Shown here in pieces: positions 22,190-34,202 of a stretch of 62,000 nt of DNA. Source of the DNA: Adiantum capillus-veneris (taxonomy: Eukaryota > Streptophyta > Polypodiopsida > Polypodiales > Pteridaceae). Where the stretch lies: assembly GCA_014529385.2 (NCBI GenBank), contig CM043968.1:3312501-3374500 (forward strand), written 5' to 3'. Position 1 is the first letter of the stretch. Each line of letters opens with the position of its first letter. Below the pieces are notes generated by a model, which saw only the letters and a list, made by a program, of their open reading frames with translations, ran no database searches and was not told the origin of the DNA. Both the position numbers and the translations under genes were made by a program.

Positions 22190-23940
22190 AGTTAAGAAAG
22201 CAAGTAGCAAAAGCAATGGCAATGGAATTATCTGTCATTAAAGATGACAAGCTGCCAATCATAGAGGTTGATTAAAAGCTTAGAAAACAATGGGAACCTT
22301 TGTCAGGAGTAATACTCGATGGCGGGGCAGGAGTGAACATTTTGGGCGAGCATGTGAGGCAAAAAATGGGTATTCTAGAGATGAAGTCATCCCCTTTCAG
22401 AATACGAATGGCTGATCAGAGTGAGCAAAGAAAAGCTCAATACCAGCTTTCTAGTAATGGACGTGCAAGGTACATATGGGGTGCTATTGTGTAGACCCTG
22501 GCTCAAAAGTGTTAGAGCCATTCACGACTATGTTGGTCAGACAATGACCATTCAAGGGCCCAATCAGCCAATTCAAGTCAAGACTGATAACACTAAGAGC
22601 TGGAAAAAGGCCATGAGACCAGAAAAACTCTACAGAAAATATGACACAAACAAGATCAAGTGTATGCTCGTATCTATGAATATCCTTCCCATTGCACATA
22701 TCAATTTGAATGTAGCACTAATGGACAAAGATAGGGCTGAGAGGCAAAGACAAAAATATCTCGAACATTTCACTGAGTCCAATCCAAGTGAGAGGACAGT
22801 ACAGATGGATAGCAAAACGCTAGATCAGTCAGCCCAAAATAAGGACTACAGATTAGAAGCAGGCCACGACCAACCTATTGCAGAAAATCCAGACCGCGGG
22901 GTTGAGCGGGTAGAAATGAAACCAAGACTAGCTGAGTTAGGGAATCCGTTCAATGAATTCGTAGCAAGTATTCGGACTGACAAGGAAGCTGAGTCTTTGG
23001 TAAATAGAAAAGCTGATCGACTGAACTGGCTACTTTCAAACGACAAAGAAATGGAGTGAAATCTTGGCTTAGAAGAGAATCCCAGAATGGTCAAAATCAA
23101 CAAGCATCTGAAGCCAATGATTAAGGAAAAAGCTGAGGAATTATTTCAGAAATATAAATACGTGTTCGCTTGGTAGCCAATTGATCTGAAAAATGTTGAT
23201 CCATAGGTGTGCCAGCATCGATTACCACTTAAGCAAGATGCGAGACCAATTAGCTGCAGTGATATAGAATGAATCCTAAATATGCTAAAGAAGGTCAAGG
23301 AGGAGATTGATGATCTAGTGAAGGCGGGATTCATCACAAAGGTGACAAGCAGTGGCTCGCTATTTCTGATAGTGGTGGTGTCCAAGAAGTTGAGAGTGTG
23401 TGTAGACTATCGAAAGCTCAATGCTCAAACAATTAAGGATCCATTCCCACTCCATTCACTCATGGATGGCTATAGTGGCTAAAACCAACTGAGAATTGCA
23501 CCAGAGGATAGAGTGAAGACAACCATCATCACAGAATGGGGAGCATTCATGTATTTGGTAAAGTAGTTCGGACTGTGCAATGTTCTAGCTACCTTTCAAC
23601 AATATATGATGGAGATTTCAATGAGTTTCTCCGCAAGTTTTTAGCTATTTTTGTGGACGACCTTACAATCTTATCAACAGAAGAAATGTATCTCCTATTT
23701 TTGCAAATGGTCTTTGAGAGATGCAGGGAAATGAGAATTTGGCTAAATCTATTCAAATCAGTCTTTATGGTCTGGAAAGGACAACTTCTAGAAAACATTG
23801 TCTATAGAATTGGTATTGAAATGGCTGAAGAAAAAGTCAAGTGTGTTCAACAAGCCCGAGCACCCACAAATGTGTCTAAACTCAGTTCATTTCTGGGATA
23901 TGTCAACTTTTCTAGTTGCAAAGTTCTTAGTTCATTGAAA
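22190..23940 (+). pseudogene. G2 pol fragment, first copy (protease-RT)
   Basis: Decayed Ty3/gypsy pol. The protease is marked by VILDGGAGVNILGEHV (near 22310-22360), and RPWL follows at about 22495. The RT fingers read VKAGFITKV and RVCVDYRKLNAQTI (23280-23440), then QLRIAPEDR, an FVDDLT catalytic block near 23650-23670, and SSFLGYVNF at the end. Many stops are present. It breaks off at the RT end and is followed at once by a second protease-RT copy. The RT style (GLCN, FVDD) is Athila/Tat-like, but the lineage is uncertain. Confidence 0.85.
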
Positions 23941-23944
23941 AGAA

Positions 23945-26590
23945 AAGAAAGAAAGCAATGACGAGGTGCTAGTCATCCAGGTTGATTACAAGCTCAGAAA
24001 ATAATGGGAACCTTTGTGAAGAGTAATACTGGATGGCGGGGCAGGAGTGAACATTTTGGGCGAGCATGTGAAGAAGAAAATGAGAGATGAAACCAACCCC
24101 TTTTGGAATACGAATGGCTTATCAGAGCGTAGTCCAAGCCACTAGTTTGATAGAAAATTTTCATATCATAGTAGGCAAACAAAAGTTCAAAACCCGCTTG
24201 CAAGGTGCATATAGGATGTTATTTGGTAGACCTTGGCTCAGGAGTGCTAGAGCCATTCACGATTATGCTAGTCAAACACTAACCATTCAAAGGCCCAATC
24301 GGTAAATTCAAGTCAAGACTTCAAACACTAGCAGCTGGAAAAAGGCCGTGAGATCAGAAGAACTCTGCAAAAAATATGGCACAAAGAAGATTGAGTGTAT
24401 GCTCGCATCTATGAATATCTTTCTCATTGTAGAGGTCGATTTGAATGCAATACTAATGGACAAAGATAGGGCTGAGAGGCAAAGACAACAATATCCTAAA
24501 CATTTCAGTAAGTTCAATGCAGGTGAGAGGACAATATAGCTGGATGGGAGAACGCTAGATCAGCCAGCCCAAGATAAGTAGGATTACAAATCAGGAGGAG
24601 GTCATGGCCAAACTAATGCAGAGAATCCAGACCACGGGATTGAGGGGGTAGAAATGGACCAAGACTAGCTAAGATAGGGTACCCGTTCAATGAATACGCA
24701 ACATGCATTCAGATTGACGAGAAAGTTGAGTGTTCGGCAAAGAGAAAAGGAGGTGGACATAACTGGCTACCTCTAGACGATCAAGAAATAGAGAAGTGGA
24801 ATCTCGGCTCAAAAGAGAACCCCAGAATGGTCAAAATCAACAAGCATCTGAAGCCGGCGATTAAGAAAAAAGCCAAGGATAATTTAAAAAATATAAAGAT
24901 GTGTTCGCTTGGCAGTCAACTGACCTGAAAGGTGTCGATCCAGAGGTGTGCATGCATCGGTTATCACTTAAGCCAGATGCGAGATCAGTTAGGTCGCAGC
25001 GATATAGAATGAATTTGAACTATGCTAAGAAGGTCAAGGAGGAGATTGATAATCTACTGAAGGCGGGATTCATCACAGAGGTAGCAAGCAGTGACTAGCT
25101 ATTTTCGATAGTGGTGGTATCCAAGAAGAATGGGAAGTTGAGAGTGTGTGTAGACTATTGAAAGCTCAATGCTTAGACAATCAAGAATCCATTCCCACTC
25201 CCATTTCCAGATATCATGTTAGATGAAATAGCAGGCCACGAAATGTATAGCTTCATGGATTTCTATAGTGGCTATAACCAACTGAGAATTGCACCAGAGG
25301 ATAGAGGGAAGACAACCTTGGTCATTGAATGGGGAGCATTCATGTACGTTGTAATGCCATTCGGATTGTGCAATGCTCCCCTACCTTTCAAAGATGTATG
25401 ATGGAGATTTTCAGTGAGTTTCTCCACAAGTTTTTGGCTATTTTTGTGGACGACTCTAGAGTCTTCTCAACAAAAGAAATGCATCTCCTATTTTTAAATA
25501 TGGTCTTTGAGAGATGTAGGGAAAAGAGAATTTGCATGAACCCATTCAAATCAATCTTCATGGTCTAGAAAGAACAACTTCTAAGACACATTGTTTCTAG
25601 AAATGGTATTGAAAATACATAAGACAAAGTCAAGTGTGTTCAGCAAGCCAAGCACCCACAAATGTGTCTGAACTCGGTTCATTTCTGGGATATATAAAGT
25701 TTTATCGCCAATTCGTTTATATGTTGCAACGAAGGCTCTTCCATTGTATGAACTAACCTAGAGCGGAGTGAATTTCATATGGACCAAGGAGTGTAAGGCA
25801 AGTCTCCAGTGCTTGAAGGAGGTAATCAATAGGAAGTCAATCCTTTGTTAACCACAGACTGGGAGGTAATCTTTCATGTGCATGTTGGTGCATCTAGAAT
25901 GGCGATGGCAGCAATCTTGGCCCAGCCTGATGGGAAGACAGACTACCCAATCTACTTTGCCAATCCCCTATTGCTATTGGCTTAGATTCTCAACCATTGA
26001 GATGGAAACGCTTGGAATGGCTCTCAGTACAACGAAATTTAGACACTATTCAATGGGCAAATTGTTTCACTTCTATGTTGATCATCACACTCTCCGCTTT
26101 CTGATTAACAAAGTGATTATTCAAGGTATACTAATCAAATGGATGATGTTCCTGATAAAGTTCGAGTTTAAGATATTCCACACGCCAGGCAAGACTCATT
26201 GTGGTGCAGATTTTCTATCCGAAGTATAGAAGGCATCTCAAAAACATCGATGAGAGACGATTCAGTAGATACCGAGTTGTTTCAGACCACGATAATGGAT
26301 GGACCAGATCCAAAGTGGCAAGATGTATACGATTTTCTTCAGTTTGGGGGATCTCGAGAGGACTTGTCCCACGAAAATAAAAGGACACTGATAATCAAGA
26401 GTCTGAAGTTCACCATCATTGGAAAAAATATTATACAGATTAGGTATTAATGGGGTGCTTTGATGGTGTGTGTCAATGCAGGGAAGGATGCAAGTCATCA
26501 CAGAAGCTCACAGTGGGAGTTTAGAAGGTCACTTTTCCACTGATATCACTTGTAAGAAGATTTTGCAAGCAGGTTTATGGTGGCAGAGTA
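23945..26590 (+). pseudogene. G2 pol fragment, second copy (protease-RT-RNase H-integrase start)
   Basis: It restarts with the same protease (VILDGGAGVNILGEHV near 24025-24070) and RT (VCVDY, SGYNQLRIAPEDRGK, VMPFGLCNAP, FVDDSR near 25445-25465). Unlike the first copy it goes on into RNase H (LGMALSTTKFRHYSMG, FYVDHHTLRFL, FHTPGKTHCGADFLS, 25880-26229). It ends in a few codons of the integrase zinc domain (GSLEGHFS near 26510-26540). It stops near 26590, where unrelated sequence begins. Stops and shifts abound. Confidence 0.85.
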
Positions 26591-26599
26591 TGATGGCTG

Positions 26600-26895
26600 A
26601 ATGAAACGTACAGGACCTCCTATAGACACGTGTCGGACAAACCACCCGACCATAGTCACCATCCGATAGCAACCCCTGTGCTGGGGCAGTGTTCGAGGAC
26701 GTAGGCGTGCACATGTAAGACCGAGCGTCCCATACCACCCGGCCTCACCTCCTTGACCTCGCGCACTCCTAGCCTCACGGGTTGACCACTGGCACTCTAC
26801 CAGTGGGGATCGATAACCACAAATGTTCGCCCGGACGCTGGACGCCCATCTCGACGGCGTCTAGGCTAGATCCCCTCTCCTATAAGTGGGACATA
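26600..26895 (-). repeat. Possible G3 3' LTR region
   Basis: A GC-rich stretch lies between the end of G2 and the chromodomain end of G3, the place where the - strand G3 should have its 3' LTR. It does not visibly match the presumed 5' LTR at 28130-28456, so the assignment is weak. It could also be an unrelated element. Confidence 0.3.
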
Positions 26896-27365
26896 ACATA
26901 CTTCCCTCCTAAAGAACCATTGATGTCCTCATCAATGAAGTGGAGATACTGAGCTTTCAAAGCTCTAACTGATTCCCAAGTAGAAAACCTTTCAAATTGA
27001 CCCTTCCATTTAATTAAGTACTTGTCATAAGCCTTTTGGCATTAATGACGGGTACGATGATCTAAAACTGCCTATGGTTCTCGAGGAATATACTCAGTTT
27101 TCATATCTTGCCATACATTTTCCTTGATAGGCACAACAACATCGGCTTTGCCTAATTTTTCTTTAAGGCGGTTGACATGAAACACTGGATAAACACTAAC
27201 ATCCAGAGGAAGAGCTAGTTTATAGGCAACCTGACCGATTTTCTTTTTGATCAAGAACGGACCACATTATCTAGGTGAAAGCTTATAATCCTTTCCACTT
27301 CGCACAGTCTTGGAATCCTTGGGTATCTTTAGATAGACCCATTGTCCCACCTCTAGAGTCCTTGT
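26896..27365 (-). pseudogene. G3 integrase C-terminus with chromodomain
   Basis: The block KIGQVAYKLALPLDVSVYPVFHVNRLK (27070-27254) is the conserved end of a gypsy integrase. After a stop the sequence continues as a chromodomain-like block (YLIKWKGQFERFSTWE, about 26960-27020). This marks a chromovirus. Everything from gag to integrase core is missing upstream. Confidence 0.8.
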
Positions 27366-27369
27366 GTTA

Positions 27370-27960
27370 CCATATACATGTGATAGTGATGTATGTGAAC
27401 ACACTTACGACAGCCGGGGCATTTTTTCCCTCACTAGGAGGTTCTTTACCCCGTGCATTGTATATACGCCCATCGCTCTAGGGCTAAATTATCTTTCCAT
27501 TGCACACTAAGTAATTTACTCTCTGTTGTGTGCCTTGAGCTTCCTTCGTCTTCTCCAATCTGTGTGTGTTTTCCTATCGTCGGTTTACTAATTGTGTTCG
27601 GCTCATGCTTCTTTTTCGATTTCTTGGGTACTAATCTACGACTTCGTCTGCCACCTTCACTGTTCTCAATCTGATTCTTGCCCTTGATCATCTCTTTCCT
27701 CTGAAATCCATTATAGCGAGAGCCTCCCTCTACTCATTCAAAATGCCGTTGCTTGGATTGAGACGAATGTTGTGAATCCCCAAGTTTCTCAGCTTTCCTT
27801 TGGTCCAACTGTGCATCCATCTCATTTTAAAAATCAATGTCAGTGCCAGAGCCTCTCTCCGACTCCTCAGATATGGTACTGACATGGTCTTGCTCATCCA
27901 TGAATCTCGTGGTCGGTCTTCTTCCACGTGTGACTCTTCTAGACGGTATTCTTAAACTGC
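27370..27960 (-). pseudogene. G3 gag remnant
   Basis: A basic, charged frame (GGRRSRRLVPKKSKKKHEPN at about 27590-27650, then LSVQWKDNLALERWAYIQCTG) is preceded by an acidic part (HVSTISEESERGSGTDIDF) in the same direction. Position between a presumed 5' LTR and the integrase end suggests gag. I recognise no zinc knuckle. The step from here straight to the integrase tail implies an internal deletion of several kb. Confidence 0.45.
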
Positions 27961-28456
27961 AACTAACTCCAAATCCCAATTGGGAGATGGATTCTCTGTC
28001 AAGAGCTTTAGCTCACCACCGTGATCACCAAAATAGAATGAGCTGGTCACTTCTGACAGTTATTCCAAATTGGAGAGTTAGAGTTAGACGGATCAGATCA
28101 AACATACAGACTTCAGTTTAAGACCAAATAGTCTATGATCAGACAAAGACTGAACTCGAAACAGAAGACAAGAGACTGGAACTGAAACTGATATGTATTT
28201 AGATACTAAAAGTGTACAACTGGCATCAGATATAGCCACGAGAGAGCGAAATGATGCTTGTAGCAAATGCTTAATAAGTACAAAAGGGTAACACTAGACT
28301 CTTGAATGACCAGCCCGCAAAATGAAGTAATGGGTCCTATTTATAGGTACCTGACTAGGCTCTGACTGACTGTACGTTGTGCAGTTACTATGGTAACTCT
28401 ATCCAGTGATTCCCAATCTCTAGTGACTATCACGGAAACCGACTATGGTATGTTCC
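27961..28456 (-). repeat. Presumed G3 5' LTR and leader
   Basis: On the - strand it has a good TATA-like CCTATAAATAGG (about 28335-28346) about 110 bp in, typical of an LTR promoter. It is bordered by X copy 3 at 28457. LTR ends and primer site are not clear. Confidence 0.45.
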
Positions 28457-29090
28457 CATCATCTATAGGGAGGAGTAAAAATGTTGATAATTGTTGAAGA
28501 GGACTCCAGAGAAGAGGTTCGTACTTGCATCTGTGGGTGGAGCGTCCAGGCGTCCACCAGTACATGCTTCTCAACGTAAATGGTTAGCTCACATCTACAA
28601 AGTTGAAGTGGTAAGCATAATAATTAAACACTTGAGTGAGTGTTTTTCTTTTGTTTACTAATTGTCTGCTTTGTTTCAAGGATTTCTATGGCAAGCGCTT
28701 CAGGGATCGATGCTTATGCATATAAACAATGAACAGAGCAATAGTTTTGCATATAAACAATGAACAAATCTTGATTCTCAAGAGCGACCAGAGAAGTAAA
28801 TGTGAATGGTGTGCGTGCGACAAAAATTTCAGTTGTGAAGAATTTTGATTGTACTCAGTTTAATTTACACAATGTCTAGATTGAAACTCATTCCCCTCAG
28901 CTTGTTGTCTTAAGGAAAAGAGTGCTACCCATTTCGTAGGAATGGCTCAGTCTTACTATTTCAAGGGTTACTTAGGTTGCATTTGCCTGCTCAAATAAAC
29001 TATCATATTAGAATGACATTTGCTTGTTCAATTGAACTGTCTTATTAGCTTACTATTTCAATTGAACTCACACAAGGACTTTACAAACAC
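28457..29090 (-). repeat. X repeat copy 3 (partial)
   Basis: 28457-28860 is a direct repeat of 30590-31010 (X copy 2). 28860-29090 matches copy 1 (19960-20150) in reverse complement, a part copy 2 lacks. Two copies of a TATAAACAATGAAC word occur inside. Confidence 0.75.
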
Positions 29091-29509
29091 GCACACCTGC
29101 TTGATAGCTTGGCTCGTACCTCATGAGTCATTGATTTTGTTCGCATGGAAGAACCCCCAACTCCGCCGCCACAGTGAAAGAACGACCACCACCACCAATC
29201 AGAGTGCTCCTAGAATTGCCACCTAATAGTGTTCAAAAAAAATATTATTCTCAAGATATTACAAAACTCACTTCGGTTGAACGCCTTACCCAATGACATC
29301 TGTGGTCTTGCACCGACTAGTCATGCGCCATTCGAGACAATCTTCTCTTGATCAGAATCATAGCGCATACTCTTACTTCTTGCATACTTCAAAAGTTAAA
29401 AGTGTGCAATATATAAACGGACTAGCATATTTAATTTCCTAAAAAAAAGGACTAAGAAACTACCTCATCGGCAAAATAGTAAGAGCAACTGGAATCATAT
29501 CTACTCCTT
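29091..29509. other. Unassigned sequence
   Basis: I see no gene or repeat partner within the window. It lies between X copy 3 and the foldback element. Confidence 0.4.
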
Positions 29510-30565
29510 CTGAGGAGAGATACGATACGATGCGCTCTAATGACTACAGCCATCTTTTTGAAAGTTTCCTATCCAATTTGAATACCGTGATAAAATTTTC
29601 AACAAAATTGGACTGCTTTGCTACCATCAACGCTTGCATATAAATATTTGGATCATTTATATCAAATTGACTCAAAGCGAAGACGCTGTGACCACCATCT
29701 ACATTGCACACTTGCTTGGTAAGTCGCCGTGCTTTGTTTAGTTTATGTTCAATCAATATACACCCAATGAAGGAAAATAAGTTTTCACATAGAATATACC
29801 AAAAGAAGCAACCTCACATAGAAATATCCCCTTTAAAAACTTTACAATTTTCTCCCTACATACAATAATTTTAAGGAAAATATGTAAGCCTTACTTCATG
29901 AGAGGATACACCTGATAAAGACCTCAATAACAAAGCCCTCCATACGTTGTCTCTATGATAAACACAGTGTGTTGTGTGGCTTGCCAAGTTGGCCAATTAT
30001 GGATCCTTCGAATAATTTGTCTTAGAATGTATCTCCTCACAACGCTAGAATCCAATCCATATCTTCTTGAAGAATTTTTCTGTGTTGGCAGATGAACCAA
30101 CTCATAAGCTTGCAACACATAACACACCGTGTTTATCACAAAGACAATGTATGGAGAGCTATGCTACCGAGGCCTTTATGAGGTGCATACTCTCATGAGG
30201 TATGGCTTATATATTTCCCTTAAAATTATCATATGTAGAGAGGAAATATTTAAGTTTTTAAAGTGGATATTGAAATTGCTTGTTTTGGTGAATTTAGTGT
30301 GAAATCTTTGTTTTCCTTAAGTAGGTGTATATTGAGTCAACCTAAAGTAGACAAAGCACGGATACTTACTGAGCAAGTACGCAATTTAGATGGTAATCAA
30401 GGCGTTTTCAACTTGAGTTAGCTTGGTGTAAATGATCTAAACATTTACATGCAAGCGTTGATGGTAGCAAAGCAGCCCAATTTTCTTGGATATTCAATCA
30501 CAATACTCACATTGAATAGGAAATTTGCAAAAAGAGGGCTCTACTCATTAGAGCGCATTGTAGTA
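29510..30565. repeat. 1-kb foldback element
   Basis: The left arm (about 29510-29985) is a diverged reverse complement of the right arm (about 30110-30565), with a loop near 29985-30110 around the paired words AACACAGTGTGTTGTGTGG and ACACACCGTGTTTATC. Both outer ends carry GATGCGCTCTAA/TTAGAGCGCATTG. The same outer end occurs at 20575-20598. No transposase is encoded. It resembles a foldback or long-TIR non-autonomous DNA transposon. Confidence 0.75.
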
Positions 30566-32548
30566 TATCTATAGAGTTGTGATTTTTGTGAAGGGGAGAA
30601 GTAAAATGTTGATAATGTTGAAGAGGACTCCAAAGAAAAGCTCCATGCTTTCGTTTGTGGGTGAAGCTTCCCAGGCATCCACCAGTACATGCTTGTGAAC
30701 AAAGATAGTCAACTTACATCTGTAGAGTTGAAGTGGTAAGCATAATAATAAACGCCTTAGTGGAGTTTTTCTTTTGATCACTAATGGTCTTCTTTGTTTC
30801 AAAGAATTCTACGGCAAGCGGATTGATGTTTAGGAATATAAACAATGAGCAGAGCAATAGTTTGACATATAAACAATGAATTGGTATATAAACAATGAAT
30901 AGAGCTTGATTCCTAAGAGCGACCGAAGATGTAAATGTAAAGGGTGTGCGTGCGACAAAAGTTTGAGTTGTGAAGAATTTTGATTGTGCTTAATTTAATT
31001 TGCACACTTTCTAATTAAAAACAAAAAACTGCATAGCTACCATTTAGTGCCAATGGTAGCAACCTTAGTCGTCATGGTCATTGGTCGGGGGACAAATGAT
31101 TAGGACCGTACAATCAGCTGTCTTTTTTTTTTCCGAAATATCAGCATGCAATCGCTCGATTGACGACACCTCAGCATGGGGAATGTAAGAATGTATGGAC
31201 AGTCTGCATGTTCACGCTCGTTTCGACACCTCAATATTTGGAATTCTCATATACACACCGATTGCAGACCAATGATGATTTGCCAACTCAGCACTCAGAA
31301 TTGCTTCTGCTGTTGACAACTTAGCATGAAGAAAGTTTTCTGACCCCTCTCCCAACAACCATGACAATTGGGAAAGGACATTCATTGTCTTTTCCCTCGA
31401 AAACTAGCTCTCGCCATGGCTCGCGGCCTCCCTCGCCACTCGCCATGCAGCCACTAGTTTTCCAGGGAAAGGACAGCGAGTGTCCATTTCCTACCCCGTA
31501 GGGCTTAGGAGCAAGCTTGTTCGGCATCATAAGTCCTCGATGGTAGAAAAAGAGACGTTCTCATAACAGTTTATTGCCGCCAAACTATCTTTATGCTTAA
31601 ACCAGGCTATGATAGCACTATTGGACATGGCAACGCGCAAACATAAAACAAATGCATAGACAACAACAGTCAAGCAAGAGAGGAGCGTGACAATGCCGAT
31701 ACACATAGATTCTCTTCCATGGCCAACTGAGTTGTTCCTGAAAAATCAAGGTGGAACTCGTAGAAATTTCATTGTAGGTATGTGTATACATTCCATAAGC
31801 ACTCAATCTCAGCTCAATTGGAGAATTATTTTTGAGGCATTTTTGACCATTCAGTCTCATCTCAACCAGTTCTAGGTCGTTCTCAACCCGAAAAAGCTTG
31901 CCACCAAGACCTCTAAAAACTTATTTAGTGGCTTTTAAAATTTAAACATTATTAAAGCGGGTCAGCATTGATAGCTGCAAGGAAAATCCACCACTTCTTA
32001 TTTTCTATACACATTATGTACTTAATGAGACTTGAGATATGATGATGCGTTCTCATTAGATGAAAGTATCAATAGCTTTGAAATAGTACTATGCTTCAAG
32101 GGAATACCTGATGCTCACCATCTATGCAACATAAGTTCAAAACAAATTATAAGAAGGCCAAAGTATCCACAAACACTATATTTATTAGATGATAATGATG
32201 ACAAGTAATTAGTCGAATAGGAACTTCACATTAAGAATAGGATAATCGGTATGATGAGGAAGTTGAAAGCTTTGACAAATTACCTAACTTTGAGACAAAA
32301 ATGAATGTTTACATTAAATTTATCAAGTTAGAATCTCTTCTTTTTTTGAGATGCAAACTATGATCATGCCGAATATTTGACATTATGCTTTATCATGAAG
32401 GTAGAGATCAAAACCTTGACATGCATATCACCACACTTTCAAACATATGATAAAATTACAAGGCGGTGAGAGGGTCAGAGGTGATGATGAGTAGCAAGAA
32501 CTCAGAGCATTGACGGAGTGGGTAGGAGCTAAGTAGCGGTGGGGTGTG
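30566..32548 (-). repeat. X repeat copy 2 (inverted, uninterrupted)
   Basis: It is the reverse complement of the X copy 1 pieces, joined without G1 or L1. The G1 empty site is at 32095-32110 and the L1 empty site near 32009-32029. It lacks about 860 bp present in copy 1. No gene is recognised. The match ends at 32548 in GGGGTGTG. Confidence 0.8.
31367..31495. repeat. Imperfect hairpin within X
   Basis: Two arms around GGACACTC..TGTCCTTTCC and its complement flank a loop of about 50 bp. The equivalent hairpin is kept in X copy 1 (about 18825-18930) despite divergence elsewhere. It could be a small foldback insertion or a structured RNA; there is no evidence of transcription. Confidence 0.45.
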
Positions 32549-32871
32549 GGCCCCGATTGACTAATCCCTATTGCAACCATGTCTATCGAGATCATTCAGA
32601 CCAAAAAGCTGCAGTCATTTCATCTATCAGTTACTACACTTAAACAAGTCAAGAACAATCAGTTTCATATTATCCGGAATTCCATTTCATAAAGCCATAC
32701 AGCAAAATACTGTCAACTCTCAGTATCCCTGAAGCTCAAAGAGACATCACTGACTCTAGTATCAAAAATCGAGGCATCTGTTGACAAAGGAGCGAAGTAA
32801 CTCCCCTCTTGTGCATACCCACTGCAACAGATATCCGGCCAAGCTGAATTCAGGGTTCCATCTGGAATAGA
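32549..32871 (-). other. G4 sequence downstream of pol
   Basis: About 320 bp lie between the integrase stop and X copy 2. A purine run (AAGAGGGGAG, - strand, near 32797-32807) could be a polypurine tract. No sequence matching the G4 5' LTR is found, so the 3' LTR is missing or replaced. Confidence 0.45.
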
Positions 32872-34202
32872 CTATGCTAAACCAAAAGCTTCAAGGTAAA
32901 GTTTCACAATCTGAGAAGTATCTGCTAGGTCCTTTTTCTCCATCCACTTCGCATCCAATGCAAGATAGTTCTTGAATTTAACCAAGAACCGCCTTCTCAC
33001 TTTACCCTTAATCTTTATGTCCCTATGTGCCAATATCTGTTCTGGAACAAGGATCTCCTCGTTTTCTTCCACTTTGGGTTGCTCATCAGGCTCCCCATCT
33101 TCGGGCACATCACCTTTAAAAGGCTTCAAGAGACTCACATGAAAAGCATTGTGAATCTTCCAAGTTTCAGGCAGTTTAAGTCGGAAGGAGACATCATTTA
33201 TCTTTTTGAAGATTTGGAAAGGTCCGTAGTATCGCATACTAAGCTTTGATAAAAGAATCTCCTTTCCCTTTTTCTTTCTCAGGCGTGCCTTCTCAAAACG
33301 TAAGAGCACCCAATTATTCTCCTTCATTTTCAAATCACGACGATGATGATCTGCTGCCTTTTTCTGTCTTTCTTGATATTTCTGCAAAGCCTCGTGGACC
33401 TTGGAAAAAGCCGTGTTCAAGTCTCGCGTGTACTCATCGGCTTCGAAAATCTTATCTTTCGTGCTTAGGAAGGGTGGAACCTTCGGAGCACCTTCAATAA
33501 TCTCAAACGGCGCCTTCCCCGTCGAAGAGTGTACCGTGTTGTTGTAGGCAAATTCCACCAAAGGTACATACTTTTCCCATTGAGTCTTCTGATCCGAGAT
33601 GTAAGACTCCTATAAATCTAAAACCACTGAATTGGACTAGATTGCCCATCAGTCTGCGGGTGGAAAGATGACGAGAATTGCAACCGCGTACCAATGTTCT
33701 CCCAAATTGCCTTCCAAAACAAACTCGTAAATCTGGGGTCTCTGTCGGAGACAATCGTCTCGGGCATGCCATGTAATCTGAAGATCTGGGCCACAAACAG
33801 GATCGCTAAGTGATCCGGCTTGACTATTTTCTTCACTCGAATGAAATGAGCCTGCTTGATAAATCAATCAATAACAGTCCAGATACCATCGTGACCACTC
33901 TGTGTTCTCGGGAGATCAAAAATGAAACCCATTGCAATACTTTCCCAGGGGCGGGTAGGTATGGGCAAAGGATGTAACAATCCCTGTGCTTTATGTCTGT
34001 CAAACTTGACCTTCTGGCATACCAAGCAACTGCGCACAAACTCGTCCACATCCTTCTTGAGTCTCAACCAAAAGAAGTATCTCTCTACCCCTTTCAAGGT
34101 GGTAGCAATGCCGCGGTGACCCATAAAAGGTGGACAATTGCATTCGGTCATAACCTTTTCCTTCAACGGCTGTGTAATGCACAGCATGGTTTTCCTCATC
34201 AA
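32872..34202 (-). pseudogene. G4 integrase with chromodomain
   Basis: The zinc domain and core start at 34202-33864 (HRGIATTLKGVERYFFWLRL, CLVCQKVKFDRHKA). The core continues with a frame change (ETIVSDRDPRFTSLFWKAIW, GTRLQFSSSFHPQTDGQS, 33618-33836). The C-terminal part 33561-32872 is one open frame of 229 codons: MVEFAYNNTVHSSTG, SMRYYGPFQIFKKINDVSFR, then a chromodomain (RRRFLVKFKNYLALDAKWMEK). Chromodomains direct chromovirus insertion to particular chromatin in known cases. Breaks near 33840 and 33600 inactivate it. Confidence 0.9.
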
